From: Leucaena leucocephala
Lineage: Eukaryota > Streptophyta > Magnoliopsida > Fabales > Fabaceae
Assembly: GCA_037074615.1 (NCBI GenBank)
Contig: CM073518.1
Coordinates: forward strand, 4,960,001 to 5,024,000
Direction: 5' to 3'
Length of the DNA stretch: 64,000 nt
Positions 46,150 through 57,449 of this stretch are shown in pieces; positions within the stretch are counted from its first letter, which is position 1; the number at the start of each line of letters is the position of its first letter. Both the position numbers and the translations under genes were made by a program. The notes under the pieces were generated by a model, which saw only the letters and a program-made list of their open reading frames with translations, was not told the origin of the DNA and searched no databases.

Positions 46150-46330
46150 TGTGTTATTAGTTTCCTAAAAATATATTTATCAATTTTTAATTATCTACTC
46201 TCTTCTCTTAAATTAAACAAAAAATATTATCTCTCCTCCCTTACCTTCATATTTAAAACCTTATTTATCCTTCCCTACTCTCTTTTAAATTAATTTAACC
46301 TTATCCTCCCCCTCCGTTGAACTAAACATT
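46150..46330. repeat. MITE-like repeat, copy D
   Basis: The reverse complement aligns with 694-850 over most of its length, sharing a TAATATTTTTT run and AAAAATTGATAAATATA. It sits directly 3' of the PRISE pseudogene. Confidence 0.5.
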
Positions 46331-47518
46331 CAACCACTTGCTGGAAAAACTGCGTCTAATTTCTTCGCTGAGATTGCTTCATTCTTTATTGATAACGCGT
46401 GTATGATGTAAACAATGAATACACATAATCCTGTTTCGTTATCTTATTTTATAGAATGAAATCATAAAATCGAATTATAAATCACATATCATACTAGTTA
46501 AATCATTAACGAAAGAGGCCTGACTAATAAAAAGAGTGCCGTGAGAAACGAAGAAGGTAAGAAGCATACAAAATCTGACCCAGAGAGAGAGAGAGAGAGA
46601 AGCATACAAAATAATAAACAAACAGGTATGGCCGCATGGGGCGAAGACGACGACAAATTGGGAATGAGGTCACAGGTTCAGGGACTCGTGCAAGGTGATG
46701 GCTTGCCTAACCACAGTCAGATTCAAAGAATACGTGGCAACCCATTCTGACATTGTTATTTCTACTCAGCGTCTGTGTGTGACAGTGAAATCGTCCTCGT
46801 CCACCACGCCCCTCTCAACTAAAACCCACACTTAAAGCTCGGCGACAACCCCACCTTCCTGCAAACACATCTTCTTAGATCTTGACATCTCGTAATATTT
46901 TCCATGTTTTATTGGCACAGATCACGGCTGATCATCTCATCTTATAATGCTGATTTGATGAGCTTGCGAAACGAAGAATGCAGAGCCAGGGCACATATAT
47001 ATACAGGGTCTAAATGCAGGATATATATTTATAATTTTTTAATGAGCTTGAGCTGAATATACATGCATGACAAACTCGTAGACAGTGGCTGACAGTGTGG
47101 TTATTGTAAACCCTGTCTTATGCAGGAATCCATGCATGTTAAAACATTTTACTGCATAGTGGAGACCAACCCACCTTTTCCAGGTTAATTCTCCATAAAC
47201 CGCCATCTCTCCCTTCTTCTCTCTCAAAACAGTCGTCACCTTGTCTAAATGGCCTGACACGGACAAAAAACCTTTTCCTTATTTTCTTCTCTAGTCGCAG
47301 CCTAAGTTCCGGTTGCGTTTCTCTCTTTCTGTACATTTTGCGAGGAACTCGTGAGGGTAATGATATTTACTTAGTTTCCTATATGTGTTGATATATTTGG
47401 CCTCTGTCCGTCTTCTCTCTCACAATTCACAGAAGATTGCGCAGACCGGCTTTTATACAATTTTCCTACCAAAGAGAGAGAAGGGCTGGGATTCAAAAGT
47501 TCTATCAGTGGGTGAACC
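46331..47518. other. Intergenic DNA and promoter side of the MADS gene
   Basis: No gene supported. It contains a short (GA)n run near 46581-46600. The last 200 bases, with CT-rich stretches and AGAGAGAGAAGG just before the start codon, probably include the MADS leader. Confidence 0.5.
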
Positions 47519-49577
47519 ATGGGAAGAGTGAAGCTTCAGATCAAGAAGATCGAGAACGCAACAAATAGACAGGTCACCTTCTCAAAGAGGAGAAATGGAC
47601 TCATCAAGAAAGCTTATGAGCTTTCTGTACTCTGTGACGTTGATGTGGCTGTCATCATGTTTTCTCCGTCCGGGAAAGCAAGTATCTTCTCTGGGGGTAA
47701 AAGGTCAGCCACCTTTCGGCAAGTGCCCTTTATCATACCATTGTACCTTTCTGCTTCGGCTATCCATCAACAATAATCGCAACACTACTTAATTACAATT
47801 CATTCGCTAATCATATTCCCAAATTGTTCCTTATCAGAAAATGTATTTGATAAACTCGTATAATTTTTCCTTTGTCTATACTTGAAGCATTGAAGAAATT
47901 TTTGAACGATATCTCGATCTTCCTGAACAAGAACGGGTTAGGTATGACTCTGGTTCCTGCGCTTATCCCATGATTTATCTGAGATAATGTGTTTCCGGGT
48001 CCTATATATATAATTTCAAGTTTTTTAATTTTTTTTCTGGCGTTGATATACGTTGCTTTTTTTTCTTTTGGGTTTTCTCGGAACCGTGCGACTCTGAAGG
48101 GTGCAAAATCAAGAGGTAATTTGGCCCTCCCTCGTGCATTTCATTACATGTTGAACTGGACACACCACTTTTTATTGACTACTTCTGAAATAATCAATTT
48201 TAATCCTGTCGATCTGCAGCATATTCAAAAGGTTCTTTCTAAGCTGAAAGCCGAAGCCGATGAAATATATCGAGCCCCTAGGTTTGTATAAAAAAGCTCT
48301 TCTGCGATTTTGTGCTCAACTACTGATTACTGAATTTCGATTATATATATATTGGTTATCTAAACTGAACTTTGACTGCGAGGCAGCCCGGTGATTACAG
48401 ACTCCCAGATCGAGGTATATTCATCTCCGAACATTAATTGTATCTTATCCTCCATGTATCCATGTTCAGACTAATTTAATTTACCGATCAATTCTATTAA
48501 AACTCAGGGCATTAAAAGGGAAATTTTTATTTGCAAGTCTCGATTGAAAGAGATGGAGAAGAGGCTAAGGTACCGTAGCTAGCTTAAATTTTCACCCCAC
48601 CTGCCTCCGATCATCAATTAGCTAGATCGCTAATTACCTCGTTTTGTAGGATATTCGAAGGAGACCCTTCCAAAATCACGACACTGTACGAAGCTGAATA
48701 TCGCGAGAACGTCCTTCTGGAAACTCTAAAACAAGTGCAGCTGCGAAAAGTAAGTTATCCTTCATGGCCTAAATAAATCACCAGTGACAATAACGGGATA
48801 TTTTCTACTTGTATGTTTGAACAGCGAGCTCTCGAGGAAGAGTATATTTCACATGCAGCTGCGGCTCCCCAGGTATACAAACGGATGAAACCTCTCTCGT
48901 CGGACAAAAACTAATCAGCTGTTGGTTTATGATTATTTCATATAGGAAAGAATTTCATGATCAGGTGCATCTTGAGAAACCCGTAGATGCAGATGGATTT
49001 GGGAACGGGAACCTGAAGAACATGGTAGATTGGCTTCCGCAGGTTCAGAACCTGAACTTTACGGATTATGCCGACGGTTTTCTTCATTTCGGGTATTTTA
49101 ATTATTTCGGCCGGCTTTCTTCTAGTTAGATGTGTGCATTGCAACGTTTGATGTCTTGTTTATTCACTCTCAGAGATAATCAACAATCACAAGGAAATGC
49201 TGTGGTTGGTGTGCTGTCGCCAACTTCAACTCTGATGCATGACCAAAGTCACTCGAGTCCTGGAGACGATTTAAACCAGGATGATTTTGGACAAGTTATT
49301 GATACCAACTCCACCCCTTGGGGACCACTCCAGTCTCCAGGTACTTAAATTACCACCTAATCAGACCGACTTAATTACGAGTGCGAATTAATAATTCATG
49401 TGAGGAGATCGGTGAATGTGTTAAATTCCAAATGCTGTCTGTTGACTATTATGAGTTGTTTGCGCAGGAGGTGGATCTTTCCCAGACGTTGCAGGACGGA
49501 CTAGGGAAGGACAGTTTCTTGAACTGTGCTTTTCTCATTTGAACCCATCGAACGTCTTAGTGCCGGATCGCCATTAG
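47519..49577 (+). CDS. MIKC*-type MADS-box transcription factor (AGL66/AGL104-like), 11 exons
   Basis: The exons are 47519-47703, 47888-47941, 48100-48115 (16 bases), 48220-48281, 48387-48414, 48508-48569, 48650-48749, 48825-48872, 48965-49092, 49174-49340 and 49468-49577, giving 319 residues. The MADS domain starts MGRVKLQIKKIENATNRQ and includes VTFSKRRNGLIKKAYELS. The I/K-like part carries LPEQERVRVQNQE, HIQKVLSKLKAEADEIYR, EMEKRLRIFEGDPSKIT and a C-terminal DDFGQVIDTNSTPWG. The K-like region is short and split into many small exons, as in the MIKC* class. MIKC* factors act mainly in the male gametophyte (pollen) as dimers. Every join preserves frame. The acceptor of exon 9 must be the AG at 48963-48964, because the earlier AG would give an immediate stop. 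Confidence 0.93.
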
Positions 49578-50260
49578 CGTCAAGCATGATGTATGCGATG
49601 TTGTTGCCTCCAACCTTGGTTCGTGAATACGCATCTGGGCTACTCTTTTACGATATGGTTAGTCAGTATAACATCGCTATTTGTCGCTGTTCATCAATTT
49701 GCCATTTCGTCTTCCGGTTGAGAGTAATTGGTATCATTTTATTCTTAATTACTGCACTGCTATAAAACTCGTATGGTTCAAGCAACATCGTGATTCAGTG
49801 GTTTATAAATTAAAATCATCTCTATGTAACGCTCTAGTGGTGGTTTAAAGTGGAGCGCCGTCGTAATAATGGCTATCGAAACTTCTTTAGCAATGATTTT
49901 CCTAACAAACCCGTTGCTAAAGATGGCGCAAACATCATCAATTTTTAGCAGTTCTTTGAAATTTTTTAAGTTTCGGCGATGACGTGATTTTAGAACTACG
50001 CGCTGTATTTTATACTTTCACGGTAAAGCGCCATCTCTTCCTAATACCGTTTACTCGTGACTTTCTATTCTCTCTTCCAGCCTCTCTACTTTATGTTCTA
50101 GATTCGAAGTTTGAAAACCAACCGATTATAAGGAGGTGGACTGAGAAAAACCATACAGTAAGACGTATGAATGTGTTGTATCATAGGATTAAATGGCAGC
50201 AATGACATTCTCTGCAGTCATTGATGACATATATAGTAAGCACTGTAGCGGTAGTTTTAA
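49578..50260. other. 3' flank of the MADS gene
   Basis: It should contain the MADS 3' UTR. No further gene was recognised; short ORFs at 49526-49765 and 49984-50205 have no visible content. Confidence 0.5.
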
Positions 50261-50264
50261 AAGG

Positions 50265-50885
50265 ATTTTTTACATAAATTTTATTTTTGAAAAATTTAAA
50301 ATAAATAGTTATATTTATCTAAAAGGGTTTCTGAAATAAACAATGGTTTAAAATCATAATTTTAGATAAATTACTGAGAATAGTTTTTAAAATAATAAAA
50401 AAATTTATGGACTACCAATTATTATTTTGCTCTCATTTTCTCCCCTCTCTCCTCTCCTCTCTTCCATGCTGCCAGCTGTTGCCTTCTTCTGGAAGAGAGA
50501 CGACGATGGTATTTTCTATCATCGCGGGTAGCTGGTCGCTCGTGGTCACTGCTCGATCATCATCGCAGAGGTGGTCGGAGCTAATCTCTGGTCGCTGGTG
50601 GTCATTGGTCGTCGGTGATCTTTGCTGATGTTCGCTTGTGTTATCTCAAAGAAATCGTCGCTCGTGTTCACTACTCAGAGACGATGAACAGTAATATTAA
50701 ATATTTTTTTCTTATACTATTTTTATGAATTTATCAACCATAAAAATTATTTTATTAATAAATATTTAAATACTGATTTATTTATAACTATTTTTTTTAT
50801 AAAATTTTTTTCATAAATTCTTTTTTAAAAGTTATCTAATTTTTTTTTTATAAATTATTTTTTAAAAATCTATTTAAACGTACCC
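50265..50885. repeat. Interspersed AT-rich repeat, copy 1 (pair with 58695-59155)
   Basis: The order of blocks matches the later copy: TTTAAAATAAATAGT, ATATTTATCTAAAA, ATTATTATTTTGC, CCTCTCTCCTCTC, TTTATTTATAACTA, then TTAAAAGTTATCT. It is longer than copy 2 because of an extra GC-richer middle part (50470-50690). A MITE or MITE-derived unit is likely. Confidence 0.6.
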
Positions 50886-51525
50886 ATATAACTTAAATAA
50901 GTCATGTTGTTAATAATTTATGAATGATATAATTTGTTATGGACTATTTATTTTTTAGTAGATGCTGAGCCGATGGAATAGTTTAATTTTTAAACCAATC
51001 AATATATAGTCAGTATGTGTGAAAACAAAACACTCGTACAATCTTATCAAATTGTCCTATCTGCAATTTAGGGCAATATGGATTTTAGGCACGGCAAAGT
51101 TCATGAAAAACGGAAGGGTTTTCGAGCACTGAAATGGTTCATATTTAATTTTTGTACTTTTGTTTTTTAAAAAATCTATTTTACTACGTACAAAGTTTAT
51201 GAATAATTTTTAAATTGTCATAATTTCAAAAAATATTTATTATTTAAAAATCATTAATTAAAAATTTTAAATTTAAATTGTCGATAATATATTTAAATAG
51301 TGCAAATCTCACGAAAACTATTTTTCATACATAAAAGGTATAAATATTTTAAATCATATATAAATAATATTAGTACTGGAACTCAAATTTTTTAAATTAA
51401 TAAAATTTTTAAATATTCTTTTTTACTATTTGTGGTACTGCTAATATTTATTTATTTTTCATATATATTTTTTATTTTTATTTGTTTTTAATTATAAATT
51501 TTTTTATAAACTCACTACTATGAAG
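50886..51525. other. AT-rich noncoding DNA
   Basis: No ORF, RNA or defined repeat was recognised. Confidence 0.5.
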
Positions 51526-51526
51526 T

Positions 51527-52327
51527 AGAGGTATGTATAAAGTCCACGGCTCAATATGTCCATCCAATCTCACGATAAAAAAATCCTGTCCAGCCTAAAA
51601 AATATAGGGTCGGACTGAGCACCGGGCTATAAAATATAGCCCATATTTTTTTTTTGCTGGGCAACGGGCAAGGGGGTTGCCTTGCCCTGCCCTACCCATG
51701 AGTACCCTTTTTTTATTTTTTTACTTTTTCCCTTAGATGTTATACTTAGAAGGGAGAATATAATGTCTACTGGTGACTAAATAGTCATTTTAAAAATATG
51801 AGTAGTTAAATAGGTAAGTTGTATATTTTAAAATTTATAACTATATTAATTTTTTTTATTTTAACTTAACTAATCATCATATGATTATATTACAAATTAT
51901 AATTGATTATTTTATTTTTTTCAGATTCTTCATCCTTGTCAACATTAGGGAAATTGATACAAAGTTGTAATTACAAATTATTTAGACTTCAAGACTTTTT
52001 TTTATATGCAATAGATTTCAAGAAATTAATTATTAATTATCTTTTTGTTACCTTATTCTTAGTATATTATAAATATTAAGTAACTCTTAAAAATATATAA
52101 ATATGATATTATTTTAGAAGTTTATAATTATAGATTGTTTTCTACAATATAAGTATGACATCAAGACTTGGGCTTATAACCCTACCTATATTCAACCCGC
52201 TTATGTTCAGCCTAATATAATTAGGATTTTTATTAGATAGGACTGAGTATCCAGCTATAAAATATAACTCATAACTTTTCAAGAAGTGCATCAAATAAAG
52301 GACTGCCCTACTCATACACACTCCTGC
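51527..52327. repeat. Probable hAT-like MITE or composite of MITEs
   Basis: The left end AGAGGTATGTATAA and the reverse complement of the right end, AGGAGTGTGTATGA, are similar. Both sides also contain GGGCTATAAAATATAGCCC-like or GCTATAAAATATAACTC stretches and clusters of GGGC/GCCC, typical of some plant hAT MITEs. A target duplication was not found. Confidence 0.4.
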
Positions 52328-52463
52328 CCTGTAAAATGGAAGCTTGAACATGGCATCACAGTGGAGAACGCTGACTTGAGTTGGCGGGGGTAAATTAGGA
52401 CCGCTTCCTGAACGCAGCGTTTTGAGAAAATTTGGTTGGGGCGTGAAATGATTGGATAGTAGA

Positions 52464-52471
52464 GCGCGAAA
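52464..52471. promoter_or_regulatory. Candidate E2F-binding site upstream of cyclin gene 1
   Basis: GCGCGAAA is the reverse of TTTCGCGC, which matches the E2F consensus TTTSSCGC. It is about 325 bases before the ATG. E2F sites are usual in genes active at G1/S, such as CYCA3. A CCAAT-like ATTGG is nearby (about 52451). Confidence 0.4.
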
Positions 52472-52648
52472 ATGGAGCCCGCCACATGAAAAACAACAAA
52501 GTAAACAAAATCACACAACTTCCGAATTTGAAGTGCAGCCAATTTCGCCAAAACCCAAATCCTCAAATTTTCGACCCTCTAGCTAAAGCGGCATTCCAAA
52601 GCATTTTCGTTTTCATCTCTCCTTTCAAAATAAATTTACAAACCAGAC

Positions 52649-52840
52649 ATGGCGCTCCTCCTGCTTTCTAAATCTTATTCTATAAAACTCATTTCGCACC
52701 TTCCCATCCTCATCCCCAGATCTGCCTCTTCCCTCTCGTCTTCATCCCTCTCCTCTCTATTCCAACTGAGACCTACCCGTAGAAGCATAAGGAGATGGAG
52801 ACTCGCGCCGCAAAGAGAAGAGCAGAGGCCGCCACCTTAG
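52649..52840 (+). other. Upstream ORF overlapping the cyclin 1 start (only if transcribed)
   Basis: An ATG at 52649 opens a 63-codon ORF in another frame, overlapping the cyclin start by 46 bases. If the transcript begins upstream of 52649 this would lower cyclin translation; if it begins between 52649 and 52795 it is irrelevant. The transcription start is unknown. The Ser/Leu-rich peptide has no recognised function. Confidence 0.25.
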
Positions 52841-54743
52841 CCCAGAACCGAACACCCAAAAGGAAGCGTGTGGTCTTGGGGGAACTTCCCAATGTATCCA
52901 ACCTTATTGATCCTGTGACTTCGAATCCGGAGCTGGAGCCACAGAAACCAAAATGTCGAAGGAATACGAGGGCCAAGAAAGCCCCGACGACCAAGAGTAG
53001 CTTCTCTTCGGGGGATCCCAAGTCGGATTACGCGAAGGCAGTTACTACTGATGCTAAATCAGGCACCGATGCGAATTTGGGTGATTTGGAAAATAGCGAG
53101 GCTTATGTTTCGGACATCTATAAGTATCTTCGCAAGATGGAGGTAATTCTTGATCTCCATGTTGCCTTGGGTTCCGTAAGGGGAATCAAGTTTATTGATT
53201 GCAATTCGGGGATTGAGTCATTGCTAGTATACGATTAATGAGAACTGGTCATCGCTGATACAGATTACCGTAACTGGATATGATTCTTTCGTCATATATT
53301 TCTTTGACATATCCATTTTCATTTGATCGTATGATTGTGCTTCGATGTTAATCAACTCTCCCGATTGCTATTTCTCAGGTGGAGCCAAAGAGAAGACCAA
53401 TGCCTGATTACCTAGAGAAGGTTCAGAAAGATGTTACCGCCAACATGAGGGGAATACTGGTTGATTGGTTAGTAGAAGTTGCAGAGGAGTACAAGCTTCT
53501 CTCTGACACTCTTTACCTCTCTGTTTCGTACATTGATCGCTTCCTCTCTACCAACCTAGTCACAAGGCAGAAGCTTCAGTTGCTGGGTGTTTCATCTATG
53601 CTCATCGCATCGTAAGACTTCAGGATCTGCTTGTATTTCTGAGGGTGCTGTTCTCTTAGTCCAGATTAGCATTGTAATTCCATCTCATTCTGATATGTAG
53701 GAAGTATGAAGAAATTAGCCCTCCTCATGTGGAAGAGTTTTGCTACATCACCGATAATACATACAGGAAGGCTGAGGTATTATACACTTGCTTTTCAGTT
53801 AGCATTAGTTTCCCTCTGCCAATTGGTGGTTGGATTTTATTTTATTTTTTTATTTCTGTCAATCGAACCCTCACCTTTGTTTCCTTGCTTGCTGTTAACG
53901 ATGTAGGTTGTAGAAATGGAGGCTGCTATACTAAAATCTCTAAATTTTGAAATGGGTAGCCCCACGGTGAAGATGTTTCTAAGGCAAGAATGCTCTGAAA
54001 ATTTTTGAGTTGTATTGTTCAAGTAAATTCTTAATTCCAATCGGATGACATTGAGTTGATTGTGTGATTTGTGACTATGATTGTTGGTACAGGAGGTTTA
54101 CTGGTGTTACTTCCGAAAACCAGAAAGTAAGTTAAGCTAATATCCCTCTACTTTTGTTGCATTTGAAAAGCTTTGCGAAGTTGACTGATTGTTGGCACTC
54201 TTGTTTCAGAGCCCAAATCTGCAGTTTGAGTTCCTTTGCTGCTATCTTGCCGAGTTAAGTTTGTTGGATTACAATTGTATCAAATTTTTACCTTCTCTGG
54301 CGGCTGCTTCAGTCATATTTCTGGCCAACTTTACCATCCGGCCTAAGGTGCATCCCTGGGTAAGTATTTGACCCTCAGGATAATAATTTTGCTTAGCTTT
54401 AAAAACCGAAGTAACTTGAAAGGAACTGTATTATGAGACATTCACCAAGTGAATTACATGTGACAGAATTCAACCCTGCAAGATTGCACGGGATATAAAC
54501 CAGATGAGTTGAAATATTGTGTGCTTATCTTACACGACTTGTACTTGGCAAGAAGGGGAGGATCTTTGCAAGCTATGCGGGAGAAATACAAACAGCACAA
54601 GGTAAATCCTTGGTTTTATCCTTTTTTCCATTGGATTACTCCGTAAAAGAGCGAGTTAACAACATTTATACGAACAGTTTAAATACGTGGCAATGCTGCC
54701 TTTTTCTCCGGAGATACCAATTTCTTACTTTGAAGAAGCATAA
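52795..54743 (+). CDS. A3-type cyclin, gene 1 (372 aa)
   Basis: Exons 52795-53142, 53379-53611, 53701-53776, 53907-53983, 54093-54126, 54210-54359, 54467-54601 and 54678-54743 join in frame. A-type cyclins activate CDKs in S and G2. A destruction box, RVVLGELPN (residues 25-33, RxxLxxLxN), follows a basic N-terminus. The cyclin box shows MRGILVDWLVEVAEEYKLLS, YLSVSYIDRFLS, LQLLGVSSMLIASKYEEI, FCYITDNTY and LKSLNFEMGSPT. A C-terminal cyclin fold follows: FLCCYLAELSLLDY and SLAAASVIFLANFT. It ends ISYFEEA. Exon 4 ends in a GC donor (AAG/GCAAGA), with a normal AG acceptor. The intact frame and the D-box support a working gene. The A3 subclass rests on the family's short N-terminus and LVEVAEEY. 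Confidence 0.96.
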
Positions 54744-55650
54744 ATGGCACATGTCAATCAAGGTACATCACTGATTCACTATTAGGATCTGCTTCAACGT
54801 CAACTAAGTAAAGGGTGATTTTTGACTAACATGATCTTGGTGTGCTTTTTTTGTGCAGTTGGGAGTTGTCTAACGAAACTGACCTATAACGCCATCAAAT
54901 TGATAGAAGTTGATAACTTTGCAAGGAAGGGCATGGATCTCCGTTTGTGCGATACAGGAGGGGGCTTTATTGTTAATCGTGTACGGTGGTCAAGAATTGG
55001 TCTCCCCAATATAGGATGCTGATTGCCATCTGCTTTGTGATTTTCAACATGTAAAATGGAACAGTGTCAAGCCCAATCCCGCAAACTTACTTGCTTCACC
55101 TCAGGGATTTTGATATGTAGTTTGGTGGATGGATTTCCTCACATTTATTTTATACCTTAAATTAATAATAAAGAGCCGGGAATTTAAACGAAGAATAGTT
55201 TTTATTAGTAGGGTCTTCATTGCTGCTATTACTTCCTTTCATCTTTCATATGGTTCTCATAAATTCAATTCTTTTATGTTATTTAGGCTTTTACCATGTT
55301 TATTGGTATCTTGTACGAAATTCCCCAAAGTAAGAACGAAATTTTAACTTTACATAAGTTTTGTATGCATTCAAGTAAGGAAGTTTCAGAATTTGTGATT
55401 GTAGACAAAAATGTTGCTTTTATGTGAAGAAACATTGTCGAACTGAGGGTCAAAATGGCTTAATATGTGTTCTGTGGTCCAAGGTACCATTTCTTCGTCT
55501 TTTACAATCTCGTTCTTGCGGAGTTTCTAAAGATTACAATTTTTTGCCGGAAGTGAAGTTTTTTTGTCGATAGATCATTCAAGAATATATTATTGTCCGG
55601 CTCTTCTGGGTTGGAAATGTGTTAAACTTTCAAAATTTTGGCAAACTTTT
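54744..55650. other. 3' flank of cyclin gene 1
   Basis: Contains the expected 3' UTR. Short ORFs at 54822-55022 and 55129-55347 have no recognisable content. Confidence 0.5.
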
Positions 55651-55653
55651 TTT

Positions 55654-56162
55654 TTATAAAAAAAAATTTAGGTAAATTTGGTATCAATTTTCTACTAAGG
55701 TTATAGTATAATTTTAGAGTTCATAGAGCACTTATAGTAAATTTAAAGTGAGTATACTTTACATATTTTGAGAGATTATATGTATGTAATGCGTATTTGA
55801 CTTAAACTACTAGCTCCACAGCACCTTTTTAGCTTTTTTTGCAGCATTTATTATTAATTGATTTGTGTTAAATCTAAAGAAACAACTGGTGAATATAGGG
55901 GACAATTGGAACTTTATTTGGGGGTTGGCTATTTGAAAATTTTAGTTTTAAAGGAATATGATTATATTTAATCTAGATACTACGAAACTAAAATATTCAG
56001 AGCTGCTTATTTTATAAGTGTAGAAAAAGCATGCGTAGGTAAATGATAATGATATATTATATCATTTGACTTTGGCTGACTAAATTATGTGGGCACGATC
56101 CCCTTAAATTATCCTGACTTTAGTAGATAATCGGTATCGAACTCACGTAAACTTTTGTATAA
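55654..56162. repeat. Inverted-repeat element, about 0.5 kb, with long imperfect ends
   Basis: The left end has ATTTAGGTAAATTTGGTATC, then AATTTTCTACTAAGG. The reverse complement of the right end has GTTTACGTGAGTTCGATACC, then GATTATCTACTAAAG. These align over about 60 bases. The sequence near 39815 is the same terminus. No clear target duplication was seen. It is likely a MITE or other non-autonomous TIR element. Confidence 0.6.
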
Positions 56163-56770
56163 TAAGATAAAAATTATTCAAATAACTTATCAAAATTATC
56201 AATACTCTTTATGATTAAACGCTGGTTCGTATTGAGATCAACTTTGGTGTTGAAAGCTTTTCCCAGATTGAGGTGCATGCATAACCAGAGGGGGAAACGT
56301 TATAGAAAACATTGAATGTTTTATAAAGCGGAAGGGGCAATAACGTCACTCCTTCCATTCCTCTAATATTACTCTAAAACTTAAGAAAAATGCTATAATG
56401 TCACCCCTTCCATTAAAAGGGGGCAAACTTCTGTTAATTGTGTGGTATAGAACCTACATACATATCTATATTTGCATCCTTTTTTAACAGCCGGGCAGTA
56501 TTGCAACTTCTTGTTTTTTTTTTAAAGTCTAAAGGCAATAAAGTAACACTTAATAGTTTAAGACACTAAATGCTATCTTTAAAGGACTCTAAATTACGTG
56601 GGATAAATGATATAAGAAAGTTATACTCGAATCTGATGTAAAATATCTTATTCAAATGTTAGAAAAAATATTACAAGCGAGACAGCTTGTTAGTTGTACA
56701 AATTGAGGAGTTCATGAGCAAACATTAGGATTTAAAACTACAGTTTATCCTGAGACAGGCTAATTAGGTT
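56163..56770. other. Noncoding, AT-rich
   Basis: No gene recognised. It leads up to the hAT-type MITE. Confidence 0.45.
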
Positions 56771-56778
56771 GCAGATAT
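56771..56778. repeat. Target-site duplication of the hAT-type MITE, left
   Basis: GCAGATAT. The partner on the other side is GCAGATGC (57442-57449): six of eight bases match. Confidence 0.65.
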
Positions 56779-57441
56779 TAGGGGTATTCACGGAATAGGA
56801 CGGGACCGGGACAACTCCGTCCCGTGTCCCGTCTCAAAACAGTACACGGGACATATTTTGCGCCCCGTGCCCATCCCGTCCCAAAAATGTGCCGTCCCGT
56901 TCAGAACTGGGACGGGTTCAGGACGGGACGAGACATCCCGAATTTTATTTTAAAAAAAATGAAAGTACTAGATATTTTATACACAGCCTATCTATTAGTA
57001 ACATATAATTAAAACGTAAAAAATAGTAGAAGAAATTAAATTCTCCTTATTATGATTACTAACTTAAAACAATAAATACCATTAATTATACTACAAATAC
57101 AATTACTTTTTCAATTTTTTCATTTCACTAACTGAAGTTACTGTTTCATCTGCAAAGAAACAAATACATGTAAGAAAAAGAAAAATAAAATTATCTAATA
57201 AATAATATGATATAACTAATACCATTTTTATTTCTATTTTTTAAAAAATATAAATAAAATAAAAATATTTTTTATTTAAAAAAAAATATTCGTGATGAGA
57301 CAGGAGTCCCAAGGGTCAGACCAAGACCCGTCCTATCCCGATTTGTCCCGTCCTGGCCCTTCATGGGACGGGACGGACCCATCCCGAATTACTCGAGACC
57401 GGGTCAGGACAATTCGGGACAAAAAAATTTGAACACCCCTA
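56779..57441. mobile_element. hAT-type MITE (663 bp)
   Basis: Termini TAGGGGTATTCA and, inverted, TAGGGGTGTTCA match at 11 of 12 positions. Both subterminal regions are packed with GGGACGGG/CCCGTCCC motifs in both orientations, around an AT-rich core of about 330 bases. An 8-bp flanking duplication (imperfect) is the length made by hAT transposases. No transposase is encoded, so it is non-autonomous. Confidence 0.8.
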
Positions 57442-57449
57442 GCAGATGC
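57442..57449. repeat. Target-site duplication of the hAT-type MITE, right
   Basis: GCAGATGC, partner of 56771-56778 with the last two bases different. Confidence 0.65.

Noticed and set aside
48929..48964. Independent start of the 48929 ORF in the MADS gene
   Set aside because: It is the intron before exon 9 read in frame; the exon begins at 48965.
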